DNA from: Pseudomonadota bacterium
GTDB taxonomy: Bacteria; Pseudomonadota; Alphaproteobacteria; Acetobacterales; Acetobacteraceae
Reading direction: 5' to 3'
Length of the DNA: 50,871 nucleotides
Assembly (NCBI GenBank): GCA_021845595.1
Contig: JAJZVV010000017.1
Location: 1 to 50,871, forward strand
Shown here: in pieces, positions 41,637 to 50,737 of the stretch
How the letters are laid out: each line of letters begins with the position of its first letter
Numbering within the stretch: position 1 is the first letter of the stretch
Made by a program: the position numbers and the translations under genes
Notes under the pieces: model-generated
Told to the model about the DNA's origin: nothing
Databases searched by the model: none
Seen by the model: the letters and a program-made list of their open reading frames with translations, nothing else

Positions 41637-43391
41637 TCACCCCAGCGGCGCGCACGATGCCGCAAGCCATTCCCGCGTGGTGGCATCGAGCAGCGGGCCA
41701 ACGGCGGCGAGCACGCGCGCGTGATAGGTATCCAGCCAAGTCCGCTCCGTGGCATCGAGCAGCGCCACGGCGATGAGGCGTCGGTCGAACGGCGCCAGGG
41801 TCAGCGTCTCGAAGCCGAGGAACGGCCGGCTCGCCTCCGGCAGATCCGCGCGGCGGACAAGGAGCAGGTTCTCCAGCCGGATGCCATACTGGCCGGGAAG
41901 GTAGAAGCCCGGCTCGTTGGACAGGATCATTCCCGGCGCCAGCGGCACCATGCGTGCCGCCCGCGAGATTCCGGCCGGCCCTTCATGAACCGAGAGGAAG
42001 CTGCCGACGCCGTGGCCGGTGCCGTGGTCGTAGTCGAGCCCGGCGCGCCACAGCGCGGCGCGGGCGAACCCATCGATGTGCGGGCCGGCGATGCCCTCGG
42101 GAAAGACCAGCGCGGCGAGCGCGATATGGCCCTTCAGCACGCGGGTGTAGCGCTCGCGCAGCGCCGCGCCGGGCGTGCCGGGGCCGATCCAGACGGTCCG
42201 GGTGACATCGGTGGTGCCGTCCTCATACTGCGCGCCGGAATCGATCAGGAACGCCTCGCCGGGCCGCAGCGCGCGGTTGCTCGCCGTGCTCGCCCGATAA
42301 TGAATGATGGCGCCGTGCTCGCCGGCGCCAACGATAGCCGGGAAACTCTCGCCGCGGAAACCAGGCAGGTCGCGGCGGAAGCCGAGCAGACGCTCGGCGG
42401 CGGAGAGTTCCGTCGCGCCCGCCGCGCCGGCTTCCAGCCAGGCAAGGAAACGGCAGACGGCAATGGCGTCGCGCCCATGCGCGGCCCGGGCGCCTTCCTG
42501 CTCGGTGGCATTCTTGCACGCTTTCGGCAGCAGCGTGGGATCAGGCCCGGCAACGACCTCCGCGCCGGCCGCGCGCAGCCGCTGGGCGAACCAGGCCGGC
42601 GTGCCGGCGGGGTCGACGCGCACCTGCCGGCCAGCCAACGCGTCGAGCGCGGCGGCGAGCCGCTCCGGTCCGGCGACCGCGACGCCATTGCCCAGCCAGG
42701 CGCGCGTCACCTCCGGCACCTTCGCCGCATCGATGAAGAGATCGACGCGCCCGTCGGCGTGGAGCAGCGCATCGGCGAGCGCGACGGGGGTATAGTCCAG
42801 ATCCGCGCCGCGGATATTGAGCAGCCAGGCAATCGCATGCGGGTCGCTGAGCACGGCCGCGTGCTGACCGGCCCGAGTCAGCTCGGCGGCGAGCTGCGCG
42901 CGCTTCTCGGCCGAGCTCTGGCCCGCATAGGCGAGCGGATGCGGCAGTGCCGGCGTCGCGGGTGGCCGCGGCCGGTCGGTCCAGACGGCGTCGATCGGGT
43001 TCGCCGAGGCCACCAGGGCGACGCCCGATTCGGCGAAGCGCGCCAGCGCCTCCTCGCTGATCAGCCGCGCATCGTAGCCGATCCGGGCACCGGCGGGGGC
43101 ATTTGCCTTGAGCCAGACCGGCGGCGGCGTCTCGGTGATGTGGCAGCGCTCCCACAGCGCCACGTCGGTTTCCTGTTCGAGCTGGAGCGTGTAGCGCCCG
43201 TCGGTGAAGACCGCCGCGCGCGTCGCCAGCACGATGGCGAGCCCCGCGCTACCGGTGAATCCGGTGAGCCATGCCAGCCGCTCGGCGGCGGGGGGGACGT
43301 ATTCGCCGAGATGCTCGTCTGCGCGCGGCACGATGAACCCGTCGAGCCCCTCGGACCGGATCGCTGCACGCACCGCGTCAAGCCGCGTCAT
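41637..43391 (-). CDS. pepP: Xaa-Pro aminopeptidase (M24 family)
   Basis: A 584-residue metallopeptidase of the aminopeptidase P type (long form, as in eukaryotic XPNPEP1) that removes N-terminal residues preceding proline. Two creatinase-like N-terminal domains (residues 1-300; FIVPRADEHLGEYVPPAAERLAWLTGFTGSAG) precede the pita-bread catalytic domain. Its five metal ligands are visible: Asp in FLIDSGAQYEDG, Asp in GTTDVTRTVW, His in GTGHGVGSFLSVHEGP, Glu in LSNEPGFYLPGQYGIR and Glu in RLENLLLV. Followed by a conserved C-terminal extension (LAPFDRRLI...). It is divergent from the DUF1127 gene. Confidence 0.94.
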   Translation of the reverse strand: MTRLDAVRAAIRSEGLDGFIVPRADEHLGEYVPPAAERLAWLTGFTGSAGLAIVLATRAAVFTDGRYTLQLEQETDVALWERCHITETPPPVWLKANAPAGARIGYDARLISEEALARFAESGVALVASANPIDAVWTDRPRPPATPALPHPLAYAGQSSAEKRAQLAAELTRAGQHAAVLSDPHAIAWLLNIRGADLDYTPVALADALLHADGRVDLFIDAAKVPEVTRAWLGNGVAVAGPERLAAALDALAGRQVRVDPAGTPAWFAQRLRAAGAEVVAGPDPTLLPKACKNATEQEGARAAHGRDAIAVCRFLAWLEAGAAGATELSAAERLLGFRRDLPGFRGESFPAIVGAGEHGAIIHYRASTASNRALRPGEAFLIDSGAQYEDGTTDVTRTVWIGPGTPGAALRERYTRVLKGHIALAALVFPEGIAGPHIDGFARAALWRAGLDYDHGTGHGVGSFLSVHEGPAGISRAARMVPLAPGMILSNEPGFYLPGQYGIRLENLLLVRRADLPEASRPFLGFETLTLAPFDRRLIAVALLDATERTWLDTYHARVLAAVGPLLDATTREWLAASCAPLG

Positions 43392-43442
43392 CGCCTCGGC
43401 ACTCCTCGTAGATGCAGTTTATTGCATAACTCATGGGGAATT

Positions 43443-43459
43443 CATGCGCTCAGCGCATG
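43443..43459. promoter_or_regulatory. 17-bp palindrome between pepP and the DUF1127 gene
   Basis: CATGCGCT-C-AGCGCATG is a perfect 8-bp inverted repeat around one base, 52 bp upstream of the pepP start and 127 bp before the DUF1127 gene. It is a plausible operator for one or both divergent genes; no regulator is identified. Confidence 0.5.
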
Positions 43460-43585
43460 GCTGCCGCAGTGTCCTCGGACCTTCGGGCCCGGCCGGGACG
43501 GCCTACATTGCACTGCACAACACGGTGTGAGCCGAGACCGCCGACGGGATTGGCGCACCGGCATTGACGCGAAGGAAAGAGGACG

Positions 43586-43888
43586 ATGGCAATCGGGATT
43601 GCTGAGCGCGGTATCGATCTGAGCCTTGGTCATGGCAGCCGCCGTGGCGGCACGGATGGTCTGATCGGGGTCGCGGCGCGCGGCGTCGCAGCGGTCGCGA
43701 CCTGGTTCGCGGCACAGCGCGAACGCCGGGCCATGCGCCGGGAGCTGGTCGGGCTTTCGGACCGGGACCTGGCCGATATGGGGCTTTCGCGCTGCGACTT
43801 GCGCTACGTGTTCGACAAGGATTTCGCGGTCAACCGCGCCGCCGAGCGCGCCGCGCTGTGCGGGCGCTTCCGGCAAGCAGCGGGCTGA
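43586..43888 (+). CDS. DUF1127 domain protein
   Basis: A 100-residue protein with the DUF1127 (YjiS-like) motif ERRAMRRELVGLSDRDLADMGLSRCDLRYV in the second half and a Gly/Arg-rich N-terminus. DUF1127 proteins are small, Arg-rich and common in Alphaproteobacteria; some are linked to stress, phosphate or RNA-metabolism phenotypes, but no common biochemical function is established. It has a strong ribosome-binding site (GAAGGAAAGAGG) and stands alone, divergent from pepP and convergent with prmA. Confidence 0.88.
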   Translation: MAIGIAERGIDLSLGHGSRRGGTDGLIGVAARGVAAVATWFAAQRERRAMRRELVGLSDRDLADMGLSRCDLRYVFDKDFAVNRAAERAALCGRFRQAAG

Positions 43889-43922
43889 CGCCGACCCGGC
43901 GGCGCGGCCGCGGCTGGCAGAT

Positions 43923-44840
43923 TCAGGGCCGGCCATCGGCCGCTCGCACCGGCGGGCCGCCGCGGCGGCGCAACACCAGCGTCGCCCACTCGCCCTCGGC
44001 GAGCACACGCTGAAGCACAAGCCCCTGGCGGCGGTGCGCCGCGAGCACCATGCGTACCTGCCGGGCCAGCAGTCCGGCGAGGATGGCGGTGCCGCCGGGC
44101 GCGAGGTGCAGGGCCAGGTCCCGCGCCATGGCGCAGAGCGGCCGGGCGAGGATGTTCGCCAGCACCAGATCATAGGGGCTTTCGCGCGCCAGAACGCGAT
44201 CGTGCCAGCCATCGGCGCGGTGGACGCGAATGCGTGACCCGAGCCGATTGGCAGCGGCGTTCTGGCGCGTCACCCGCACCGACCAGGGATCGATGTCGGT
44301 CGCCCGGACCGTGCGATGGAACAGGGCGGCGGCGGCCATCGCGAGCACGCCGGAACCGGTTCCCAGATCGAGAATACGCTGCGGCCGGACAGGGACCCGT
44401 TCCAGCGCGCGCAGGCACCCACGCGTCGAGCCGTGCTCGCCGGACCCGAAGGCGACCCCGGCATCGAGGGCGAGTACGATGCGCCCTGGGATGCGTGCCG
44501 GCGGCAGATGCGTGCCGCGAATGGCGAAGCGCCGGCCGATCCGCTGCTCCGGGAAGGCGGCGCTGGTTCGCGCGAGCCAGCCCCCGGCCGGTGTGCGTCC
44601 GCGCGCCAGCGGCGCAGTGACGGAGCTCGCCGCCGCGGCCAGTGCCAGCGCCAGCGCCAGCTCGGCCTCCATCTCGCCCGGCGCCTTGACACCTTCGACC
44701 CGCCACACCCCCCGAGCCTCGTCCTGGAAAAACCCGACGACGCCGCAGGCGGCCGCCAGCGCCGCCTCGTAGGCCGGCACTGCGGCCTCCGGCACTTCGA
44801 CCGCGATCGTCTCGAGCTCGGCCGCCGGTGCGGCCTTCAT
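43923..44840 (-). CDS. prmA: Ribosomal protein L11 methyltransferase
   Basis: A 305-residue SAM-dependent enzyme that methylates L11. Diagnostic PrmA motifs: DAGVAFGSGEHGSTRGCLRAL (PrmA-specific, usually FGTGxHxTT), RILDLGTGSGVLAMAAA (SAM motif I) and YDLVLANILARPL. The GEHGS replaces the more common GTHxTT, a small family-level variation. The N-terminal substrate-recognition domain is Glu/Ala-rich. Its start overlaps the UvrD-family stop (ATGA), so it is coupled to the helicase gene. Confidence 0.92.
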   Translation of the reverse strand: MKAAPAAELETIAVEVPEAAVPAYEAALAAACGVVGFFQDEARGVWRVEGVKAPGEMEAELALALALAAAASSVTAPLARGRTPAGGWLARTSAAFPEQRIGRRFAIRGTHLPPARIPGRIVLALDAGVAFGSGEHGSTRGCLRALERVPVRPQRILDLGTGSGVLAMAAAALFHRTVRATDIDPWSVRVTRQNAAANRLGSRIRVHRADGWHDRVLARESPYDLVLANILARPLCAMARDLALHLAPGGTAILAGLLARQVRMVLAAHRRQGLVLQRVLAEGEWATLVLRRRGGPPVRAADGRP

Positions 44841-47074
44841 GCCGCCACCACGAACCGGTCGAGCACGCGCTTCGGCCCCGAGGTCTCGAAGGTCACATCC
44901 AGCCGGTCGCTTTCCACTGACGTCACCGTGCCGTAGCCGAATTTTTCGTGGAAAACGCGGCTGCCGACGGTGAGCGAGGCGCGCTGTGGCGGGCGTGGCG
45001 CCTGCTCCCAGGCCTCCTGCACGCGGCCGCGGACCTGGAGCGGAAACGCGACCGGGCCGGTGTGGCGGGCCGCGCGCCCCAGCGCCGCCGAGCCGGTCCG
45101 CTCGATTTCATCCTCGGGCAGCTCGTCGAGGAAACGGCTGGGAATGGCGCTCTGCCACCCCGAGTAGAGCCGCCGGTTCGCGGCGTGGCTGACGACGACG
45201 CGCCGACGCGCCCGCGTCAGGCCGACATAGGCGAGCCGGCGCTCCTCCTCGAGCGATTTGATCCCGCCTTCGTCGAGCGACCGCTGGTTCGGAAACAGTC
45301 CCTCCTCCCAGCCGGGCAGGAACACCGTGTCGAACTCCAGCCCCTTCGCGGCGTGCAGCGTCATCAGGCTGATCCGCTCGCCGTCGGCATTCGTCTCGTT
45401 CTCCATCACCAGCGCGACATGGTCGAGAAATCCGGCCAGGCTCTCGAACTCGGCCAGCGCGCGCAGGAACTCCTTGAGATTCTCGAGCCGCCCCGGCGCG
45501 TCCGGGGCCGTGTCCTGCTGCCACATGGTGGTGTAGCCGGATTCGTCGAGCATCGTGGCCATGGCGATGACATGGCCCTCGGCCTCGAGCTGCCCGCGCC
45601 AACGGCCGAACCCGGCGAGCAGGCCGGCGATACCCTCGCGCGCCTTGCCGCGCAGCGCACCCGCCGCCACCAGCCTGGCCGCGGCCTCGCTGAGCGGGAT
45701 GTGCTCGGCGCGGGCGCGGTCGTGCATCGCCCGCAGTGCCGTCTCGCCGACGCCGCGCCGGGGCAGATTGACGATGCGTTCGAACGCGAGATCGTCGGCC
45801 GGCTGCGCGAGCACGCGGGCATAGGCCAGCGCGTCGCGGATCTCGGCCCGCTCATAGAAGCGCAGGCCGCCGACGACGCGATAGGGCAGGCCGATGGTGA
45901 TCAGCCGCTCCTCGACGGCGCGGGTCTGGAACCCCGCGCGCACCAGAACCGCCATCTCGGCCAGGGATTCGCCGTCTCGGCGCAGCGCCTCGGCGCGATC
46001 GCCGACCATGCGCGCCTCTTCGTCCGAGTCCCACAGCGCGACGACCTGGATTTTTTCGCCGCCAGCCGCCCCTCCGACCGCCGTCTCGGCGCCGGGGCGC
46101 AGGGTCTTGCCGAGGCGGCCCTCGTTGTGGGCGATCAGTGCCGCGGCGGCGGCGAGGATCGGGGCGGTGGAGCGATAGTTGCGTTCCAGCCGGATCACTT
46201 TCGCGCCGGGGAAATCCTTCTCGAAGCGGAGGATGTTCTCGATCTCGGCGCCGCGCCAGGAATAGATGCTCTGATCGTCGTCGCCGACGCAGCAGAGATT
46301 GCGGTGCCCCTGGGCGAGCAGCCGCAGCCACAGATACTGCACCAGGTTGGTGTCCTGATACTCGTCGACCAGGATGTAGCGGAACTGGCGGTGATATTGC
46401 GCCAGAACGTCCGCGTCGGTCCGCAGCAGTTCGGTGGGCAGCAGCAGCAGATCGCCGAAATCGGCAGCGTTCAGCGTCCCGAGCCGCGCCTGGTAGGCGG
46501 CGTAGACGCTGCGCGTCCGTCCGCCGGCGAATTCCGGCTCCTCGCTCTCGGGCACGCGCGCGGGCGGCAGGCCGCGGTCTTTCCAGCGCTGGATGAGCGC
46601 CATCAGCGCCGGCGGCGGCCAACGCTTGGCGTCCACGCGCTCGGCCTCCATCACCTGTTTGAGCAGGCGGAGCTGGTCATCGGCGTCCAGGATGGTGAAG
46701 TTGGAGGAGAGCCCGGCACGATCGGCGTGCCGGCGCAGCATGCGCGCGCCTAGGGCGTGGAACGTGCCGAGCCAAAGGCCCTCGACCGGGCGGCCGAGCA
46801 TCGCGGCGACCCGCTCGCGCATTTCGCGCGCGGCTTTGTTGGTGAACGTGACGGCGAGGACCTGGGATGGCGCGGCGCGGCCGGTGAGCAGGATATGGGC
46901 GAAGCGCGCGGTCAGGACGCGGGTCTTCCCCGTGCCGGCGCCGGCGAGCACGAGCAGCGGGCCGTCGAGCGTCTCCACCGCCTCGCGCTGCTCGGGGTTC
47001 AACCGCGCGAGATAGGGCGGCGGATGGGGCTGGGTCCGGGGGGAATTGGCGGGGTGCGACACGGACGCGATCAT
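44837..47074 (-). CDS. UvrD/PcrA-family ATP-dependent DNA helicase
   Basis: A 745-residue SF1 helicase. Motifs in order: LNPEQREAVETLDGPLLVLAGAGTGKTRVLTARFA (Q and Walker A), AVTFTNKAAREM (Ia), DEYQDTN (Walker B), GDDDQSIYSWRGAE (III), RNYRST (IV), LMTLHAAKGLEFDTVFLPGWEEGLFPNQRSL (V), and EERRLAYVGLTRARRRV (VI). The C-terminus ends in the Tudor-like VGSRVFHEKFGYGTVTSVESDRLDVTFE, the PcrA/UvrD RNA-polymerase-binding domain. It acts in nucleotide excision and mismatch repair. The ATG giving MIASVSHPAN was chosen; the frame is open further upstream but without homology. It is between metF and prmA on one strand. Confidence 0.94.
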   Translation of the reverse strand: MIASVSHPANSPRTQPHPPPYLARLNPEQREAVETLDGPLLVLAGAGTGKTRVLTARFAHILLTGRAAPSQVLAVTFTNKAAREMRERVAAMLGRPVEGLWLGTFHALGARMLRRHADRAGLSSNFTILDADDQLRLLKQVMEAERVDAKRWPPPALMALIQRWKDRGLPPARVPESEEPEFAGGRTRSVYAAYQARLGTLNAADFGDLLLLPTELLRTDADVLAQYHRQFRYILVDEYQDTNLVQYLWLRLLAQGHRNLCCVGDDDQSIYSWRGAEIENILRFEKDFPGAKVIRLERNYRSTAPILAAAAALIAHNEGRLGKTLRPGAETAVGGAAGGEKIQVVALWDSDEEARMVGDRAEALRRDGESLAEMAVLVRAGFQTRAVEERLITIGLPYRVVGGLRFYERAEIRDALAYARVLAQPADDLAFERIVNLPRRGVGETALRAMHDRARAEHIPLSEAAARLVAAGALRGKAREGIAGLLAGFGRWRGQLEAEGHVIAMATMLDESGYTTMWQQDTAPDAPGRLENLKEFLRALAEFESLAGFLDHVALVMENETNADGERISLMTLHAAKGLEFDTVFLPGWEEGLFPNQRSLDEGGIKSLEEERRLAYVGLTRARRRVVVSHAANRRLYSGWQSAIPSRFLDELPEDEIERTGSAALGRAARHTGPVAFPLQVRGRVQEAWEQAPRPPQRASLTVGSRVFHEKFGYGTVTSVESDRLDVTFETSGPKRVLDRFVVAA

Positions 47075-47123
47075 AGAGAACGTGCCGACCTGCTCCAACC
47101 CGCCCGCCAGGGGCCGCTGCGGC

Positions 47124-48143
47124 TCAGCCCGTTGCTGCTCTCTGCGCGGCACCGGTGGCCGGCCGGGCGGCAGGGCGCGGCCGGACACCCAGGATATGCG
47201 CGATGGCATAGGCGAGATCGGCACGGTTCAGGGTGTAGACGTGGAATTCGTCGACGCCGTTGGCCTGGAGCAGGCGCACCTGCTCCGCGGCGACCACGGC
47301 GGCGACCAGGCGGCGGGTCTCGGCGTCCTCGTCCAGGCCCTCGAACAGATGGCCGAGCCATGCCGGGACGGAGGCGCCGCACTGGGCGGCGAAGCGCGTG
47401 AGCTGGGCGAAATTCGTCACCGGCAGGATGCCGGGAACGATCGGCACCGTGATCCCCGCCGCATGGCAGCGGTCGAGGAACCGCAGATAGACCGAGGTAT
47501 CGAAAAAGAACTGGGTGATCGCCCGGCTCGCTCCGGCGTCGATCTTGCGCTTGAGCGTGTCGAGGTCGGCCTCCGGGCTCGGCGCGGTCGGGTGGGTTTC
47601 GGGATAGGCGGCGACGGAGATGTCGAAATCCGCGACGCGCTTCAGCCCGGCGACGAGGTCGGCGGCGAAGTCGTAGCCGCCGGGATGCGGCACATAGGGC
47701 CCGGCGGTCGGCGCATCGCCGCGGAGCGCGACGATGTGGCGGATGCCGGCCTGCCAATAGTCCCGCGCCACGGCATCCACCTCGTCGCGCGTGGCGCCGA
47801 CGCAGGTCAGATGCGCGGCAGGGACGAGGCTGGTCTCGCGCGCCAGCCTGGTCACCGTGGCGTGGGTGCGCTCGCGCGTGGTGCCGCCGGCACCGTAGGT
47901 GACCGAAACGAAGCGTGGCCGCAGCGTCTCCAGCCGGCGCACGCAGGCCCAGAGCTGCGCCTCCATCGCCGCCGAGCGCGGCGGGAAAAACTCGAAGGAC
48001 AGCAGCGGCGGCTTCTGCGCCAGATCGGGAACCGGCAGGCCGGCGACCCGTGGACCCGTGACCCAGCGTTCCAGCCGCCGGTCCGTCCCCGGTGGCATGT
48101 TGGGGCCATCCGTCGTTCCGTTTGCAGTCCCATCTCGCGCCAT
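47124..48143 (-). CDS. metF: Methylenetetrahydrofolate reductase
   Basis: A 339-residue flavoenzyme reducing 5,10-methylene-THF to 5-methyl-THF for methionine synthesis. TIM-barrel motifs: LLSFEFFPPRS with the catalytic Glu, FVSVTYGAGGTTRERTHATV, AAHLTCVGATRDE, HIVALRGDAP, and QFFFDTSVYLRFLD. A 35-residue disordered N-terminal stretch (Gly/Asn/Pro-rich) precedes the barrel; the chosen ATG has GGGAGG 8 bases upstream. It is divergent from mlaA across 209 bp and lies 49 bp before the helicase gene on the same strand. Together with metK it supplies the methionine/SAM cycle. Confidence 0.96.
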   Translation of the reverse strand: MARDGTANGTTDGPNMPPGTDRRLERWVTGPRVAGLPVPDLAQKPPLLSFEFFPPRSAAMEAQLWACVRRLETLRPRFVSVTYGAGGTTRERTHATVTRLARETSLVPAAHLTCVGATRDEVDAVARDYWQAGIRHIVALRGDAPTAGPYVPHPGGYDFAADLVAGLKRVADFDISVAAYPETHPTAPSPEADLDTLKRKIDAGASRAITQFFFDTSVYLRFLDRCHAAGITVPIVPGILPVTNFAQLTRFAAQCGASVPAWLGHLFEGLDEDAETRRLVAAVVAAEQVRLLQANGVDEFHVYTLNRADLAYAIAHILGVRPRPAARPATGAAQRAATG

Positions 48144-48352
48144 CACGGCCTCCCTCACAGGCTGCGTTCTGGGCGAGCCGGAGACTGGCCGCAAGAGTGC
48201 CGGGATACAAATGGGCTTGCGGTTTTTGCCTTCGGGGTCAGCTTCCGGTAATTCGCCATGGCTATCGTCACGGGCCCTGCCGGCGACGCTCCAAGGGCAG
48301 TGCCCCAACCGACCGCCCTGGTCACGGGGCGGACATCATCCTCAGGTGGTCG

Positions 48353-49138
48353 ATGCGCACTGCTGCGTCCCTGATGCTGGCCATGGTCGCTTTCAGCCTT
48401 GCCGATTGCGCCACACCGCCGCCGGCGAGCGACGCCGAGGCGCTGGCCGATTTCAAGCAGACCAACGATCCGCTCGAGCCGACCAATCGGGTGCTCTACA
48501 ACATCAATCAGGGGATCGACGCGGTGGTGCTGCGGCCGCTCGCGGAGGGCTATCGCTATGCCTTGCCGCAGCCGGTGCGCAACGCCACCCACAACGCGCT
48601 GGAGAACCTCGCGCAGCCGGTGGTCATCAGCAACCACGTGCTGCAGGGCAATCCGCGCCGGGCCGGCGATACGCTGATGCGCTTCGTGATCAACAGCACG
48701 CTCGGTCTCGGCGGCTTCTTCGACCCCGCGAGCAGCCTCGGCTACCCCGCACACCCGACCGATTTCGGCATCACCCTGGCCGAATGGGGCGTCGGCGAGG
48801 GCCCCTACCTCTATCTTCCCATCCTCGGCCCATCCGGTCCGCGCGACGCGATCGGCTATGGCATGGACACGGCGATGGACCCGTTCACCTGGGTGGGGCA
48901 AGGCGCGGTGGTGACGGATCTGGAGTATGTACGCTATGGTCTGTACGCCATCGATCAGCGTGAACGCGTGCTCGATGACCTCGACGCGATCATGAAGAAC
49001 GCGCTCGATCCTTACGCGACGCTGCGCAGCCTCTATCGCCAGCACCGGCAGAGCAAGGTCGTGGCGGCGAGTAGCGACGAGCCGGCGACCGTGCCGGCAT
49101 GGTTCCCGCAGCCGGAGAAAGCGAGCCCCAAGCCATGA
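48353..49138 (+). CDS. mlaA: MlaA (VacJ) outer-membrane lipoprotein
   Basis: A 261-residue lipoprotein of the Mla pathway, which removes mislocalised phospholipids from the outer leaflet. The signal peptide ends in a lipobox (FSLADC-A) with Cys19. The body carries the MlaA signature NDPLEPTNRVLYNINQGIDAVVLRPLAEGY and RFVINSTLGLGGFFDPAS, HPTDFGITLAEWGVGEGPYLYLPILGPSGPRDAIGYG. It overlaps mlaC by ATGA, so lipid extraction and periplasmic transfer are co-expressed. The inner-membrane complex (mlaFEDB) is not in the window. Confidence 0.95.
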   Translation: MRTAASLMLAMVAFSLADCATPPPASDAEALADFKQTNDPLEPTNRVLYNINQGIDAVVLRPLAEGYRYALPQPVRNATHNALENLAQPVVISNHVLQGNPRRAGDTLMRFVINSTLGLGGFFDPASSLGYPAHPTDFGITLAEWGVGEGPYLYLPILGPSGPRDAIGYGMDTAMDPFTWVGQGAVVTDLEYVRYGLYAIDQRERVLDDLDAIMKNALDPYATLRSLYRQHRQSKVVAASSDEPATVPAWFPQPEKASPKP

Positions 49139-49815
49139 CCGAATCCGCGCTCGACCGAGCCCAGTCATTCCCCTGCACCACCGGCGCGCGCGCGCCAGCG
49201 GCCAGCCCTCGGTGGCGGCGCCGGCATCTTCTGCTGACGGGCGGCGCCATGCTGCTGATGCTTGGCCAGGCGCGCGCCGGCGGGGCCGAGGACGCCAGCC
49301 GGTTCATCGACACCATCGCGCGCCAGCTGACCGAGGTGCTCGATAGCGCGGAAAGCGCCGCCGACAAGCGCAAGCGCTTCCTCGCCATCATCGACGGCGC
49401 GGTGGACGTGGACGGCATCGCCCGCTTCTGCCTCGGCCGCTTCTGGCGCCAGGCGAGCGAGGCGCAGCAGCAGGAATACACCGCGCTGTTCCATCAGGCG
49501 CTGACGAACGGGGTGATTTCGCGCCTCGGCGAATACAAGGGCGTGCGTCATACGATCGGCCGCAGTGTGCCGCAGAACGACAGCACCCTGGTGCAGACCC
49601 TCGTGCTGCGACCGAATTCGGAGCCGGCGCATGTGGACTGGCTCGTCCATCAGGTCGGCGGACGCCCGGAGATCGAGGATCTGATCGTCGAGGGCACGAG
49701 CATGCGCATCACCCAGCGCAGCGACTATATGAGCTTCCTGCAGCGCAACGGCAGCAACATTCAGGCGCTGATCGACCAGCTGCGCCAGCAGGTTGGCCAG
49801 AGCCGCAGTTCCTGA
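49135..49815 (+). CDS. mlaC: MlaC-family periplasmic phospholipid-binding protein
   Basis: A 226-residue ABC-system substrate carrier of the Ttg2D/MlaC type. An N-terminal extension precedes a Tat-like or Sec signal (PRWRRRHLLLTGGAMLLMLGQARA). The mature part is ASRFIDTIARQLTEVLDSAESAADKRKRFLAIIDGAVDVDGIARFCLGRFWRQASEAQQQEY, followed by the conserved GVISRLGEY and VDWLVHQVGGRPEIEDLIVEGTSMRITQRSDYMSFL. It ferries phospholipid between MlaA and the inner-membrane MlaFEDB transporter. Coupled to mlaA. A hairpin spans its stop codon. Confidence 0.92.
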   Translation: MTESALDRAQSFPCTTGARAPAASPRWRRRHLLLTGGAMLLMLGQARAGGAEDASRFIDTIARQLTEVLDSAESAADKRKRFLAIIDGAVDVDGIARFCLGRFWRQASEAQQQEYTALFHQALTNGVISRLGEYKGVRHTIGRSVPQNDSTLVQTLVLRPNSEPAHVDWLVHQVGGRPEIEDLIVEGTSMRITQRSDYMSFLQRNGSNIQALIDQLRQQVGQSRSS

Positions 49816-49826
49816 CCAGCTGCGGC
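49802..49826. terminator. Hairpin at the mlaC stop codon
   Basis: GCCGCAG and CTGCGGC form a perfect 7-bp stem with an 11-base loop that includes the mlaC stop. It sits between two convergent genes only 22 bp apart and may terminate both. No U-tract. Confidence 0.45.
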
Positions 49827-49837
49827 CGCGGCGCACC

Positions 49838-50737
49838 TCAGGCGAAGTCGCGGCGGCCGAAGAAGGCCGCGATCTCGGCCGCGGCGCGGTCGGGCGCCTC
49901 GGCGTGCGGGAAGTGGCCGGCGCCGGGGAAGGGCGCGAGATCGAGGCTGGTGAAGCTCTCGCCGAGCCGGTCTGTCCACGCATAGGGAAAGAGCGGGTCG
50001 CTGTCGCCCCAGCGGACGCAGGTCGGCGTGGTGATGGACGCCAGGGACGGGATGTCGCCGCGGATGGTGGCCAGCCGCGCCGCGTTCTGGCTGAGATACC
50101 AGTTGAACCCGCCCTGGAGCGCCCCGGGGGCGAGGAAATTGTCGATGAATTCGTCCAGCACCGGGTCGAAGGCGTGCGGGTTGCCGCCGGCCCAGTGGCG
50201 CAGGAAATGCCCGATATAGAGCCGGCAGGCGGTGCGCGAGGAGCCGACGAGTTCGGCGGCGAACGGCATCTGGTGGAAGGATTGGTACCAGATCTCGCGT
50301 AGATGCTCGGCCTTGGCCCAGCGTGGGCCGATGCCGGGGTAGGGGCAGTTGAAGAAAAACAGGCCCGCGAGCCGATCCGGAACGCTGCGTGCCAGGACCT
50401 GCGCGACATACGAGCCGACGTCGTGAGCCACCAGCCCGACGCGACCGAGCCCGAGATGGGCCATCAGGGCGGCGATATCCGCGGCATGGACGGCCGCGCC
50501 GACCTGGTCGGACGGGCCCGGATCGGGCTTGTCGCTGGCGCCGAAGCCGCGCAGGTCCGGCGCGATCACGGTGTAGCGATCAGCCAGGCGCTGCATCACC
50601 GGCAGCCAAGTCAGCCAGAATTCCGGCCAGCCATGCAATAGCAGCAGCGTCGGCCCGGTGCCGGCGCGGGCGTAGTGCAGCCGCACGCCGTTGACCACGG
50701 CTTCGTGATGGCTGATCCCGTCACGCGATGCCCACAT
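49838..50737 (-). CDS. Alpha/beta hydrolase, epoxide hydrolase/haloacetate dehalogenase type
   Basis: A 299-residue alpha/beta-fold enzyme. The oxyanion motif is LLHGWPEFWLTW; the nucleophile elbow VGLVAHDVGSYVA carries Asp rather than Ser (as in epoxide hydrolases and haloalkane/fluoroacetate dehalogenases); the catalytic Asp is in RWGDSDPLFPYAW and the His in FPGAGHFPHAEAPD. HGWPEFW is common to soluble epoxide hydrolases and fluoroacetate dehalogenases. The cap (about residues 135-205) decides substrate and is not diagnostic here. It is convergent with mlaC. Confidence 0.9.
   Translation of the reverse strand: MWASRDGISHHEAVVNGVRLHYARAGTGPTLLLLHGWPEFWLTWLPVMQRLADRYTVIAPDLRGFGASDKPDPGPSDQVGAAVHAADIAALMAHLGLGRVGLVAHDVGSYVAQVLARSVPDRLAGLFFFNCPYPGIGPRWAKAEHLREIWYQSFHQMPFAAELVGSSRTACRLYIGHFLRHWAGGNPHAFDPVLDEFIDNFLAPGALQGGFNWYLSQNAARLATIRGDIPSLASITTPTCVRWGDSDPLFPYAWTDRLGESFTSLDLAPFPGAGHFPHAEAPDRAAAEIAAFFGRRDFA

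Noticed and set aside
48175-48192. GAGCCGGAGACTGGCCGC between metF and mlaA resembles a cobalamin-riboswitch B12 box
   Set aside because: It is one base short of the consensus, lies on the mlaA strand, and the other conserved blocks of the riboswitch are not found upstream.
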